A stretch of 25,826 nucleotides of DNA from Paramacrobiotus richtersi (Eukaryota; Tardigrada; Eutardigrada; Parachela; Macrobiotidae): contig JAQGAU010000601.1 of assembly GCA_034698045.1 (NCBI GenBank), positions 1 through 25,826 of the forward strand, read 5' to 3'. The notes below the pieces were generated by a model. The model saw only the letters and a list, made by a program, of their open reading frames with translations, did not search any database and was not told where the DNA came from. Below, in pieces: positions 1 to 10,289 of this stretch (position 1 is the stretch's first letter; every line of letters begins with the position of its first letter). Made by a program: the position numbers and the translations under genes.

Positions 1-27
1 GCGCAAAACCGATTAGTCATCAGTTAC

Positions 28-3022
28 CTGAACGATATCGCGGATTAACGAAACTTTCAGGTTAATATCGACTGCAACTTCATCCAAGAGCACGTCCATT
101 CCCCCTCGTTGGCACTGTGCTTTGACGAAGGTGACACTTGTTGGCTGCAGCGCAATGCCGATCATTCGGTTAATATTCTGCGACACATTGGCTAGGCGAC
201 GAAACTGCGAACAGTTGCACAGACAGTAAGTAACGTATCATTAACAATTAATATCATTTGCAATGTACTTCAGTCTGCACCTCATTTAAAGTCTCCTGAC
301 AAACTCGTGTAAACACCGGTTTGTGCATCACTTTCACAGTTTGTACCCGTACAATTCTCCCGTTGTACAACATATCTCCCAAGTGTGTTTGTGAGTAAGC
401 GGTCTTTGAGAAGCGACTGGCCAATGAAAAATTCACCGCAGACATCTGAAATCGTTCAACTAATCCATGCGTTATCGGGTTAACGAAGCAGGAAGACAAA
501 CGTTATTCAAACATCTGGATTCACTGGATTTTGTCAGCTTGCTGAGATCGATGTTCCACCAATCCAAATCGCGGTTGTTCTTCCTAGTTTTTCTGCAACC
601 GCTACTGTAGAATTTCAATCTGATTTCATGGGGATTCGAAAAGCTTACCTCAAGTATACAATAGCACCAACTGTTGACACAAGAAATACGAAGCATACGG
701 CCACAAGAGCGGCTTTTAAAGTGATCCCTTGACCTTCAACAGAATGGCATCGTTGTAATTAAATAAAAGATAAGTACACGTACACTAAAAGGTACAAACC
801 GTCTTTGTTACACTGAGGCGCTTCGTTCAAAAATCCGCATGTTGGTTTGTTGAGCGGTGGTCGATTATCCGGTGTACCCCAATAGATTTGCTGGCTAGGA
901 ATCGTCATCAGCTGAGACGTTGCGCTATCGTAGCGCAGGACTTGCTGCTCAACAACATTTGGTTTTACTGACAAAATTGGATGTCCTCTGTCTGCAGGGC
1001 AAGTAACTTTGTGGTTTTACCTCAAAAACTCCAGTTGAGGGTTGAAAATTGGATAGGCAGATAATATCCTGCCGTTCTCCATTTGGATCAGAATACATCT
1101 TTCCCACTTTCGGTAGGATAAAAGTGCGGTTGAGCAATTTTCCAGCGATGATCTTCCCATCTCGGATATCCGAACCTTCCGCTTCCGTTTTGACTAAAGT
1201 CTAATTAGAGTCCAAGAAAACGAAAATTAAGTACATAAAAGATCAAGAAAATTCCTTACCTGGTAGTATAGCAGAACTGACGCGTACGACGAAACGACGA
1301 AAACTGATGGCTGCAAAAGAATCGCGCTTATTTCAGTCATCATTTTCCTTCAAGGTGTTACAATTATCCATTTTGCGTCAAGTAATATTATACCCCCGTG
1401 CCAGCGCGAAAAGTAGCATTGTACTTATTAACTGCTCTGTCCTTCATTTCTGCTAATAACGCCGTAATTTCCGCACCGTATTCGTAACACATCGACAAGA
1501 CAAAGACTGCGGAAAATGATTCAAGTGCAATCTACAACACACAACTTTGGTTTACTCGGTGACAGCGTTTGCAGTTCGTTTACAAACCTCGTCGTTACCG
1601 TCACTTAATAAATATTTCAGTGGACCAAATGGATTGTTTGGTGCATCCATGTAAATCCGCACCTAAATGATCAGGAGCTTGAATGTACCAGTGCGTGTTT
1701 TCTTCGGTATGCGGTTTTCAGTATGCTTACGTATTCTTTTGCGGAACTGCCAAGACGATAGAATGCAATCTGTACACAGATATACAGTGATCAGTAAAGA
1801 TGGTCTATATCATTCATTTTTCACGATCCACCATTGTTTTTCTACTTACCAAAATGTTTCTAGCTGTATCTGGTAGTGAGCTGATTAGGACAACTGCAAA
1901 CAGTCACTATCGATATTGGTAGTATCGCTAAAACACTGCTACCTATGCTAAGCTCGTACTTCGTGTTCTAAGCCAACGTTGTGCCATAGTTTTAGTGCCA
2001 TACGCTAAAGCTTCCATTACTTACCTCGAGAGACTTTAGAAACAGCTGATACAACTCTCTCATAATCGACAACTCCGCTACTGTTTATCGGAAAAGAGTA
2101 GAACTGGACATTCTCCGCATTGACCTTCAAATGCTTCTCGATTTCACTGTAGACGAGACTATTGAAGAGTTGTCGAGTCGAGTTGTCATACACCATTGCC
2201 ACAGATGTCCAGTTGTATGTCTGCATTAATCGAAGAACCATCACGCCGTACGGATTGTACTGGAACGGAGCGAAATCGATCGTTGTTGGATACAGTGACC
2301 GGTTACGAAGGTGAGAAAACGTCACACCGCTAAAATTGCACACTATTTCGCAATGTACAGTGGGTGACAAACTTGGAAGTTACAAGTGGTTACGTACGAA
2401 TTCAGGGTGAACAGGTTCCATTCTGAAGAGGATGAATGTCGAATTAGACCTTTACATTCGATTGGATCTGGTTTTGTTGTATGTTTGAACTTACCTCGTG
2501 CTAAACTTGCTAATGTCGTTGTAGGATTGCAACCTTCCAAACATTTATGTGTCATTGAGTACGAAGTAGTTACCGCAAAACTAACAAAATTTATCACATA
2601 TTTTCTTAAATTGTGGCTGTTGCTTTGCATCTTTGTATGATTTTTTCGGCAAAAAGCTTTACTTTTGACGCTTCCGCTTTTGTACCTGGATAAAACAAGG
2701 CACAGACGTGATTCCCAACACCGCATCTCCTGTAATAATACTCCGCAACAAGATGATAATGCGCATCGAAATCCGGGCATATTCCCAGCTCATTCGATGT
2801 GATATACTCTAGAGTGACATTAAACCTTTCTGGATACAATTCCCTTGCATCCCGTAATCCCAGATCAAATCCGGCCGCGGTAAACGGTAAAGCTTGGATA
2901 AAACGCGGTGCCGACATTCCGTAAATCATAATAGTAACTTTGTGCTCACACTTCACTGCAGACAAGCACAGCAACATTATTAAAACAATGCCTACATTTA
3001 AATGGAAAATACCAGGTTCCAT
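28..3022 (-). CDS. receptor-type (membrane) guanylate cyclase, N-terminal 615 residues, runs off left edge
   Basis: Minus-strand exons: 2686-3022, 2495-2533, 2025-2342, 1850-1893, 1588-1662, 1394-1531, 1260-1310, 1021-1200, 800-944, 649-733, 502-592, 281-445, 28-204. All have GT-AG borders and compatible phases, giving 615 open codons. The start at 3022 (MEPG) directly precedes a hydrophobic signal peptide (to about residue 25) and is conserved in a pseudogene copy. Residues 26-442 resemble the ANF-receptor ligand-binding fold: FDLGLRDA, a CNPTTTLASLAR segment, YNWTSVAMVYDN, NRTF..DPNGER, and YDSATSQ before the membrane. One membrane span lies at about 446-470. The kinase-homology domain then begins (DWWNIDL, YNGRIVRVQTVKV, CQRGGMDVLL, LIRDIV), with no glycine loop visible. 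Known role of the family: ligand- or stimulus-gated conversion of GTP to cGMP at the plasma membrane. The cyclase domain itself would lie left of base 28, so the catalytic call is inferred from architecture. Ligand unknown. Confidence 0.92.
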
Positions 3023-3103
3023 CCTCGACAAACTGTGCTTGTCTGGATGAAAGCACGATAAACAGGAGTGCACGGTAGCAAAGGGAAGTAGGGTTTTGTT
3101 GGA

Positions 3104-3136
3104 GACTGATTCCTCGCCTACGGGATGTAATATTTA
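3104..3136 (-). promoter_or_regulatory. putative core promoter of the receptor cyclase
   Basis: On the minus strand a TCAGT initiator-like motif (3104-3108) lies about 30 bases downstream of a TATA-like TAAATATTA (3128-3136), and about 80 bases upstream of the chosen ATG. The spacing matches the TATA-initiator pairs of genes 1 and 2. In the inverted pseudogene copy the initiator motif persists but the TATA-like motif is degraded. Position is inferred only from motifs and spacing. Confidence 0.35.
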
Positions 3137-3970
3137 CAAGGCTTAAGAAAATTATTCCTTCTTCAGAAATTAATCTCAGATTACGGTGTGGAGAGGATAT
3201 TGTGATCTGTGATTTTCCTCTCTCGTGCATCAAATGATGCGCATTCCCCCTGGGGTGACATCAGCCGCGATGCTGAAATATGTAGTAGCAGCTTTTTCAT
3301 ATACTTTCTAGTGGCTGATTAATATCACGTACGGTCTTGATTAAAATTAATTACTTACAGTTTAGGGTGCGCCACTTATAGTGACCTGGCTCAGACAATT
3401 AAATTAATTATATGGAAAATGTGTTTCTCTTACTAGGATGGTCTGGCGATTATTGCACATAAATAATCATAACGTGTAACATGTACCCATTACTCAAAAC
3501 ATTAATGATTGTCAGAGTACGAAGGATAATGATAAAAATTAGTTTCCACTAAGAACATTTTGAATCGTGATATATACGTATATGTGTGAAACAGTAGCAG
3601 ACAATTTTGTTTGCGGTATCGGTTTAATTTCAGTTTTTGTAACGCAGATCGTAGGAGGATGAATCAATTAATAACTACATCACTGCCTTCGGTCTTGTAT
3701 TCCATATCTGGTTTCAACATGACAGGTAAACTAAAAGAGCAGTCGATGGTCAATGTAACTCCATTTAATTAAGACTAGTACAAGGCAACCTTTGGAGCGG
3801 CAACGCCTATCACGAATGTAGAAAAAGTAAACAATACTAAGTTATGTGTTGAATTAATATTGCTACAACCAAGGTTGCACTACATTCCTTCTGCAATTAC
3901 TCGAAAACTTCATGCATATCTTAGATTAATTGTTAGTCAGCTACAGATTGACATTGTACTTCGCCAGTCT
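3137..3970. other. divergent intergenic region between the receptor cyclase and small membrane gene 1
   Basis: No coding region is visible. The receptor is read leftwards and gene 1 rightwards from this stretch, so it probably holds regulatory DNA for both. Bases 3240-3640 recur in inverted orientation at about 10290-10700, and 3850-3970 recur at 12235-12338. No specific factor sites are recognised. Confidence 0.5.
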
Positions 3971-4006
3971 TATAAAAGTAGCCTCTTTATCATTGCATTT
4001 CAGTCC
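3971..4006 (+). promoter_or_regulatory. TATA box plus initiator of small membrane gene 1
   Basis: TATAAAAG at 3971-3978 is followed by TTCAGTC, with the initiator A at 4002, 31 bases after the first T of the TATA box. The same pair with the same 31-base spacing occurs at 12339-12372 ahead of gene 2, within a longer block conserved between the two genes. The predicted 5' UTR is about 424 nt (4002-4425). Confidence 0.7.
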
Positions 4007-4425
4007 AAAGCGAACACATCAGAATTACTCTTGGAGCATCAACGTATAGACTCCAAACCAGTTTCGGAATATAACTATTACTCATCGCTGAAATTTTTTT
4101 TTATAAGCTGCTTGCAAGGTGTGTGTCTGCGCTTAGTGTTACGGTAGCTAAGCGTCCCCATGATTCATGAAAACAATTTATTGAGCTATGCATATGTCGA
4201 TTCATCTCGGTACCAAATGCAAAGCAAACCAGTTTGCTGACATTGCTCGGTCGCACTGGAAAAGGTGTACAAGGCAGGCCGGAAACCAAAACTGTAGACA
4301 TGCTGTTACTTCCAAGACATCAGTCTGGCTGAAATAAACAAGATATTTTACGGTTTAATGTGTACACTCTACTTGCAAAAGATTCTTCCTTTTTCTTATC
4401 ATAACATGAAAAGAATTTGTTGAAA

Positions 4426-7400
4426 ATGGACGGCAGTGCATTAGGCATTTGCGTCGGATGTGGCTATTCGATATTCTTTCTAGCATACCTTGTAAGTTTG
4501 GCTCATTATTAATACTGATACAACCACACATTGAGTAGTGGTCCAACGTATGTACTTTTGATATTTCAAATTTCATACTATTTTTGTACCTTTCATTTTG
4601 CTCATTTTGCTGGTAAACTTTTACAATTAACTGTGCGTGGCGCCGTGGATAGAGATCATAGACGTTGTCGGAAGTTAGTATGCTAGCTGGCAGTTTAGAT
4701 TTTCCTTTATAAGCCCGTCATCCGAATACCCGTTTCCATCAGTATCATAACTTTAATTAGCGCCAATTATTGTGCTATGTATATTATTAAGCTTCTAAGG
4801 TGGTAAGAGACAAATAAAGATAAAAAAAACAGGATCATATCTTTTTGGGGACGCAAAAAAGCTTACAAAGTAAGCACCCCGAGGCACATATTCGTATAAA
4901 TATGGGACACATCCCGGTATGTAGCCCCAAATATACTAACCACTGTTACTTTTTTTTGTTGGGTTCAATTCAAATAGTGAGGAGTTATGCAGTTTCGAAA
5001 CCATTAAACTGTTACTGTTAACATGGCGGTCTATGAGACGGCGGTGCAAGCTGATGCGTCATTCCAACTCATCTCGTAGACCGCCATAATTGTTAACAGT
5101 TAATGGTTGCAAAAATGCATAACTCCTCACTATTTGAATTGAACCCAACAAAAAAAAAGCAGCAGTGGTTGGTATATTTGAGACTACATACCGGGATGGG
5201 TCCCATATTTATCCGAACATGAGGCCTCGGAGTGCTTACTTTGTTAAGACACATGCAACACTACCAAATCCAAATACATGTGAATCAGACATTTAGGATT
5301 ATGCTCATTTTCAGGCGGCATGCATAGCATCACCGGCATTAGCCACCAAAGCCATGGTGGAGCAGGGTCTCCCCATGAGTTCAACTTCAGAGCTGTGGAA
5401 ATGGCATGCCGGCTTGGGCTACGCCTTAGTCCTCATGTCCATGTTGCGCGGAGGCAGGAATCGCTGTACTGCCAACATAGACCACGCTAAGGCTAGCGAC
5501 CCAGAGAGTGGTGCCGGGCAAGTCGGACTGAAGCCCAGCTTCGTTTGCTGCTGGGAACTTGTTGTAAGAAGAAAGTGTAATAAAACAAACGGCGATAATA
5601 GCAGTAATATCAAGACGTAATCCGCATTTTCATGAAATTTCTGGTTCATTACGGTATTTTTTTAATATAGCGTACTTTGTTAGAGGATTTGTGTTTCTTT
5701 AGCGTTTTCTTGTCATAGTGTCATTTTTATCTTGTTCATTTCATTTTATGACTGATTTGTAATACCAAACCAATGCTACAAAATATTGATTTACAGAGGA
5801 AAAAAGCAGGGCCAAAAATCTTGTGCTCACATGACACAAAACGTGCTGACATGAAATGCGACGTGCTGGCATGTTCGGCAAGTTGTGCTAAAAAACTAAG
5901 AAGACCCCCCTCTTGCTTTTTACACTGCATCAGTTTTACGTAAAGTGCGACATAATCTTGGTGTTTATGGCGTGGTAAAAGAGTGAGCAAAAGCTGGAAA
6001 GAAAGCCGAATGTCTATGTACAGTGTCTCATGCGTTTAAACGAACTGCAAGGCCGCAAACCGTACGCCAAAAGCCTAAGCAGAAGCAATGCAATAAATTA
6101 AGCCGTGAAGACAGAGCAAAGTCAACTACTCAAGACACATCCGTATACATATGTATTAATATTTTACCAGTGCATGTCGGCCGCTGGCGAGTTGATGGAG
6201 TTTTAACTCCCGTTTTACCACTTTTATAGTAAAAAGCGGGAGTTTTTATATCGGCTGTGGCCCTCCAGAATATTAACTAAATGTTCGAGTGAGGCTATAC
6301 GCTGTGATCTTTATGTCTAGATCACATACACAAGTTTTACTGCAACTCCGCATCAAAAAATTCTTCATCCACATAGCAGAAATTTTGAAACGGACAGAAG
6401 TTACGGGAAACGTAAAAGCCGGACGGTGTTCCGTGCCTTTAGACTTTCAAAGTAAATTCTGGCCAAATTCTCTGCATTCTGCGGGAGAATCTATTTATGC
6501 CGCAAACAATGCAAGGATGATGGCAAAGAATGCAATCTTTTAATCTTCAGTGATTCTAATTTGTGAGTGGTATCTTATACGTAGATGATGGCTATGTAGT
6601 TCAGTCGCATTTTTGTGGAAGGTTATGTTATGTGGAAGCGGTACTCATGTTTTCTCGGGATGGTACAAACTACAAAATGGGACAAGCCGCCGGTTCTGGC
6701 TGCCTGAAAACCTTTTCGGACAAATGGGATTATGGGCAACGAGAGCTTGCTAGACTCTCAAATGCCGGTTTGCCCGAATTGCTCTGCGCTCATAGTCTAG
6801 CTGCCCGGAAGTCTTTTATTCATGCAGGTTATACCGGAGAGGGAGAGGGAGAGAGAGTTTACTCATATTGCCGGCTGCCATCGCAACGGCAAGCCGATAA
6901 ATAACCGTGGCAGACCGATGTTATAAGGATGGCGAACCGATGCCTGAGGTCGCTTGCCGTTACGATGGCAGCAGCCGAGAGTTAAAACGGTGCCAAACTG
7001 ATCATTACGGCATCGATCTCGGTAACTTGCGGGTCTACGTCTGCAGAACGGATTCATGAGTTCACTACTTTCCTGACCGTTGAAGCTACAACCTACCACC
7101 TACAGCAAACGGAGGAGCACTTTCAAATCTCTTGTTCTAACTTTGATGTAAAAAAATGAGGTTTCTAGTCAACGTTTTAGCAGGAAAACCTCAAATTTTC
7201 TCGCGCTCCGCGCGGCTTCTCGTCTCCGTATAGTGCCGAACTAAAGCACCATGGATTTCCATCCAATTCAGCGTTCTGATGAACTTTTCGCGTTAAATAA
7301 AGGATATATATGTACCTCATAACTCATAATTGCTGGTCATAACTCATAAGTCATAACTCATAATTCAAACACTCATAACTCATAACTCATAAATTTGTAA

Positions 7401-8887
7401 CTCATAAACAGTGGTCACCACGCACCAGCGGTCAGTTGCGGTAACTGCTCAATGGTTTCAGTGACAAGTACTCTGCCAGCCACCACTAGCCATAATTATT
7501 GACCAATGTAGCTGTAGTTTTTGGTGCTTACGCGTTGCATCCTGGTGCCTCTCCCTGCTATCTACCAGGAGTCATCTTAATGCGAGTGACCCGTAGTTTC
7601 AGTATGTTTCACTGCGATTTTTTTGTGCGCGCGTCCAGGATCGATAAAAAAGGATGCGGTGTTGCACTCAGTATTGTACTCAAAGGACCAACAAACACCA
7701 AAAAGCTACCGCTACGTTGGTCAATAATTATGGCCAGTGGTAACTGGCAGAGTACTTGTCACTGAAACCATTGAGCAGTTAACGGAACTGACCGCTGGTG
7801 AATGATGACGATTGTTTATGAGTTATGAGCGCGAGTTATGAGTTATAACCAGCAAATTATGAGTTACGAGGTGCATATATAGCCTTAAAAAAACCAAAAA
7901 TCTCGAAATCTTCGCGCTCCGCGCGGTCTGTAATCGTTGTAGAAATTTATTTCGGAATTTCTTTTTCCCTTCCAGGTTCTGGATATAGATCAGCTACTAC
8001 CGGGTCTCCCTTGTTATTTCCAAATTGAGATTAGTTTGTTATGTTTACGAATTTTTAAAAAATGTCAGCATGACATCCGAAACAGCCGCAATCAAAATTC
8101 TGTAGCTCAATGAAAACCGGATGTTATATTCAGTCGGATATTGCATTTGATCAGTAAAATTTTAGGACTGTGCTCACATGAATTTCGAAGATTTTTGGCT
8201 CTGGAAAAAAGATGCTAGAGCACAGCAAAACATTTTTTATACATGTAACAAAAATTAGGCTTCATCAAGTTATTGTACAGACATACATTCTGTGATAATT
8301 TAGTCTTGTATAGCATCAGTATCTACCACGCGTGTAATTGTTTTTTGTTCCGCTGTAGGTTGGATTGCTCGGTTTAGCAATGACCATCGGACTGGCTGTT
8401 ACAAGCTTCAAGATTTATTTCGAAACAAATAACCATGGTCACAACTCCGTCTCCACGCATATGTTTTACTCAGCGGTAAGCAAATATACGATACTACATT
8501 CCTTTTTTACTGCATTTCGCGTATGGCAGTTCAGACTTTTAGTAACGAAAATAACTCATAGAAAATTGTGAATTTCTTACTAAAATACTCTTGGTTTAAC
8601 TTATATTTCAACTAGATCATTATCTTAAATTGCAACATCGCTGTTCTATTATTTTGCACAATTACAGACATTTTGCTTGCTATCCCTGAAATTCGTACTT
8701 GAAATAAATATATAATAAATATATATAATATATTGAAATAAATGCAATTGAAATAAATATTCTTTTGCAGATCTGCGGTATTGTCGTATCGATGCTCGCT
8801 CTCGTGATTATTCCCATTACCATCTGCTGTGCATTCTGCGCGTTCTGTACCGGCATTATGGCCATGTGCTTCGGCAGGCAGATATAA
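4426..8887 (+). CDS. small four-span membrane protein, tandem paralogue 1 (182 aa)
   Basis: Exons: 4426-4491, 5315-5563, 8359-8475, 8771-8887. All introns are phase 0 with GT-AG borders. I do not recognise the family. Exon 1 is almost entirely a hydrophobic, Cys-containing segment. Exon 2 starts AACIASPALATKAM and carries LWKWHAGLGY followed by a hydrophobic stretch, a charged loop, then GLKPSFVCC. Exon 3 carries GLAMTIGLAVTSFKIYF. Exon 4 is a long hydrophobic segment ending in a Cys-rich tail (CCAFCAFCTGI). About four membrane spans, one per exon; the Cys pairs near membrane ends could be palmitoylated (inference). It pairs with gene 2 by sequence and shares its promoter. Intron 1 holds a foldback element and intron 2 a hAT-type insertion, which explains the unusual gene length. 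Start chosen because exon 1 aligns residue for residue with paralogue 2. Confidence 0.85.
4861..5250. repeat. long inverted repeat (foldback/MITE-like) in intron 1 of gene 1
   Basis: The left arm (about 4861-5038) and right arm (about 5072-5250) are reverse complements around a loop of roughly 33 bases. Bases 4950-4991 pair perfectly with 5116-5157, and the remainder matches with scattered differences and small indels. The outer ends show GCTTAC...GTAAGC type sequence. No coding capacity. I could not fix a target-site duplication. Transcribed within the gene 1 pre-mRNA, it could fold into a hairpin with arms of nearly 180 bp. Confidence 0.88.
6205..6246. repeat. short hairpin inside the hAT-type element
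   Basis: AACTCCCGTTTTAC at 6205-6218 faces GTAAAAAGCGGGAGTTT at 6229-6246, forming a stem of about 14-16 pairs with a small bulge and a loop of about ten bases. Function unknown; it may be part of the element's structure. Confidence 0.6.
6869..6976. repeat. imperfect inverted repeat with three spaced direct motifs
   Basis: GGCTGCCATCGCAACGGCAAG at about 6873-6893 is matched in reverse complement by about 6952-6976 with a small indel. Inside and overlapping it are three spaced copies of GGCRARCCGAT-like sequence (near 6889, 6909 and 6931). It lies inside the hAT-type element and shows no coding function. Confidence 0.5.
7201..7926. repeat. foldback element with (CATAACTCATAA)-type repeats, nested in the hAT element
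   Basis: Left arm about 7302-7526 and right arm about 7696-7884 are reverse complements; 7443-7478 pairs perfectly with 7745-7780 (36 bases). The outer arm is built from repeated CATAACTCATAA-like units (7317-7408), seen as TTATGAGTTATG on the right. The spacer is about 170 bases. Outside the arms, the identical near-palindromic 15-mer TCGCGCTCCGCGCGG occurs in direct orientation at 7201-7215 and 7912-7926. No reading frame resembles a known protein. Confidence 0.85.
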
Positions 8888-9001
8888 AAAGGGTCGATTC
8901 TCCGCTGCAAAAGTGCATTGTTTTGGACAACTTCTTCATTGCCATTTATAATTTTTTCGGGAAAACGTTCCACCACCGAAACCACACACTTTGTCGCAGT
9001 G
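8888..9001 (+). other. 3' flank of gene 1
   Basis: This short stretch resembles the bases just after the gene 2 stop codon (14738-14800), including a shared GTGCATTxTTTTGGACA-like segment, so it is probably the 3' UTR inherited by both copies of the duplicated block. No AATAAA is seen. Confidence 0.5.
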
Positions 9002-9190
9002 TACAGATACAGTAGGTGACAAAGTTTTGGAGGTTCTAAGTGGTCACATACGAATTCCGATTGACAGGTTCCATTCTGAAAAGATGAATACGGAATTAAA
9101 CGTTTAAACGTTGGCCGAATTTAATTTTACTGAATATTTTAGCATTCTCCGTGCTAAACTTGTTAATGTCGTTGTAGGACTGCATGTTGT
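9002..9190 (-). pseudogene. receptor guanylate cyclase relic (exon 2 and part of intron 2), same orientation as parent
   Basis: Aligns along its length with 2354-2540 of the receptor gene, including exon 2, which on the minus strand still reads SPTTTLTSLAR-like residues. The 5' splice donor that follows exon 2 in the parent (GTAAG) is replaced by AATGC, so it cannot splice in the parental way. The relic begins in intron 2, 12 bases from the exon 3 acceptor; nothing of exon 3 onward was copied here. Confidence 0.8.
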
Positions 9191-9318
9191 ACTATTAATA
9201 TTTCTTAACGAGAGCTGTATTGACCATTGGCCGCTGTTCTAGTTTATCTGTGATGGTGAAACCAAAAACAGGGAAAAAAAAGCAGACGCAGTGATGTAGT
9301 TATTGATACAACTGCCTT

Positions 9319-10281
9319 AACGGGTGACGCGCAAATTTTGACCGTGTGTTCGAGTCTCCATAGCAGCCATTCCCGAAATGAGAATGCCGCCGTTCAAATA
9401 TTACTTTGTAGCCAGACTACCATACTACATTTTCACTCCAACAAGTCTCTTCCGAAATGCAAAGCCGCTATGGAAATAATTTTTGCGGAAAGCGACCAAA
9501 ATTAGGGAATGTCCTAAACAAGAAATTCAAAAATTCGCTTTTTGCCAGATCGGCGCGTAAGGCAGACCCGGACCAGGCATAAATTAGTAAATAGATACCG
9601 TTCGAAAGAGCATTCTTTCTTCCTTCGAAATGTATAAAAATTTCAACCCATCAATCAAATTAACAGAACAAGCTTCACGAAAAAACGGGGTCAGCGAGGT
9701 CCGAATTCCCATGACCAGCCCAGGGGTGACTGTTGACCTTTAATAGTGGCTGCGGGTCGGTTATCACAGTACCGCGCTGTTTTAAATATTTTTTGGTACA
9801 ACATTGACTGCTCTTGTAAAACTGGGCAGGGACAGTCTTTTTGCATCATCCACACAAAAGCAACAATAAATCTTTCGTAGACATATGAGTTATTAAATGA
9901 TAAAACTCATTATTTGCAGTCAAAGTACCAAAAGTTCTAATTCAGTCCTAAATTCCAGTAACGGATTTAACCCATAAGATTTAACCACATTAAACTGCGA
10001 GATCTTCTTCGTCATAATCGCTCAAAAGCGATAAATTCAACTTGCAGTAACACACAAACCGGTAACTTTTCATCTCCGCATCATGGGACACTGGGAAGAA
10101 GTACTAGGTTTGGTCGGGGCTAATTTTTCAGGACACGTTTCATAGATGCCCCAATTATCAATACACGGTTTTGAAGAGGAAGAGCTGCCCTTTAAAATGA
10201 GCCATCGTGGGATTGCATACGTTGCATCGTTCGGGAGATATCAGGCAACGAAACGTCGATCAAAAACTGCGCGTCACCCGG
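9319..10281. mobile_element. 963-bp non-autonomous DNA transposon with 24-bp inverted ends, TA-flanked
   Basis: Bases 9320-9343 and 10257-10280 are inverted copies beginning CGGGTGACGCGC and ending in TTTTGAYCG; 21 of 24 positions match. One further base on each side is followed by TA (9317-9318 and 10282-10283), the target of Tc1/mariner-type transposases. The interior has no convincing transposase frame. It lies precisely between two relics of the receptor gene. Superfamily assignment rests only on the TA and the terminal repeats. Confidence 0.68.
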
Positions 10282-10289
10282 TATAGTTA

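Larger units (their letters stand above)
5807..8203. mobile_element. hAT-type non-autonomous DNA transposon (2397 bp) in intron 2 of gene 1
   Basis: The termini are inverted: the left end reads CAGGGCCAAAAATCTT and the right end, reverse-complemented, CAGAGCCAAAAATCTT. Both are flanked by an identical 8-bp direct repeat GAAAAAAG (5799-5806 and 8204-8211). Eight-base duplications and CAGRG ends are hallmarks of the hAT superfamily. Subterminal repeats GTGCTCACATG (5823-5833), GTGCTGACATG (5843-5853) and GTGCTGGCATG (5863-5873) are spaced exactly 20 bases apart. GTGCTCACATG recurs at 8170-8180. No transposase-like reading frame is visible, so it would have needed transposase in trans. It contains a nested foldback at 7302-7884. 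Confidence 0.85.

Noticed and set aside
945-1020. An apparent frameshift in the receptor between GVFE and the next exon when the acceptor at 968-969 is used.
   Set aside because: Using the acceptor just beyond base 944 restores the frame (GVFE-QVLRYDSATSQ) and fits the family, so there is no disruption.
1664-2024. A phase mismatch in the receptor suggesting pseudogenisation.
   Set aside because: A 44-nt exon at 1850-1893 (VVLISSLPDTARNIL) lies in between and makes all phases agree.
2386-2640. Plus-strand open frame of 84 codons.
   Set aside because: It overlaps receptor exon 2 and its introns in antisense and has no protein-like motif.
6563-6904. Open frame of 113 codons inside the hAT-type element.
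   Set aside because: No transposase motif, no splice context, and it overlaps simple GGGAGA repeats; treated as chance.
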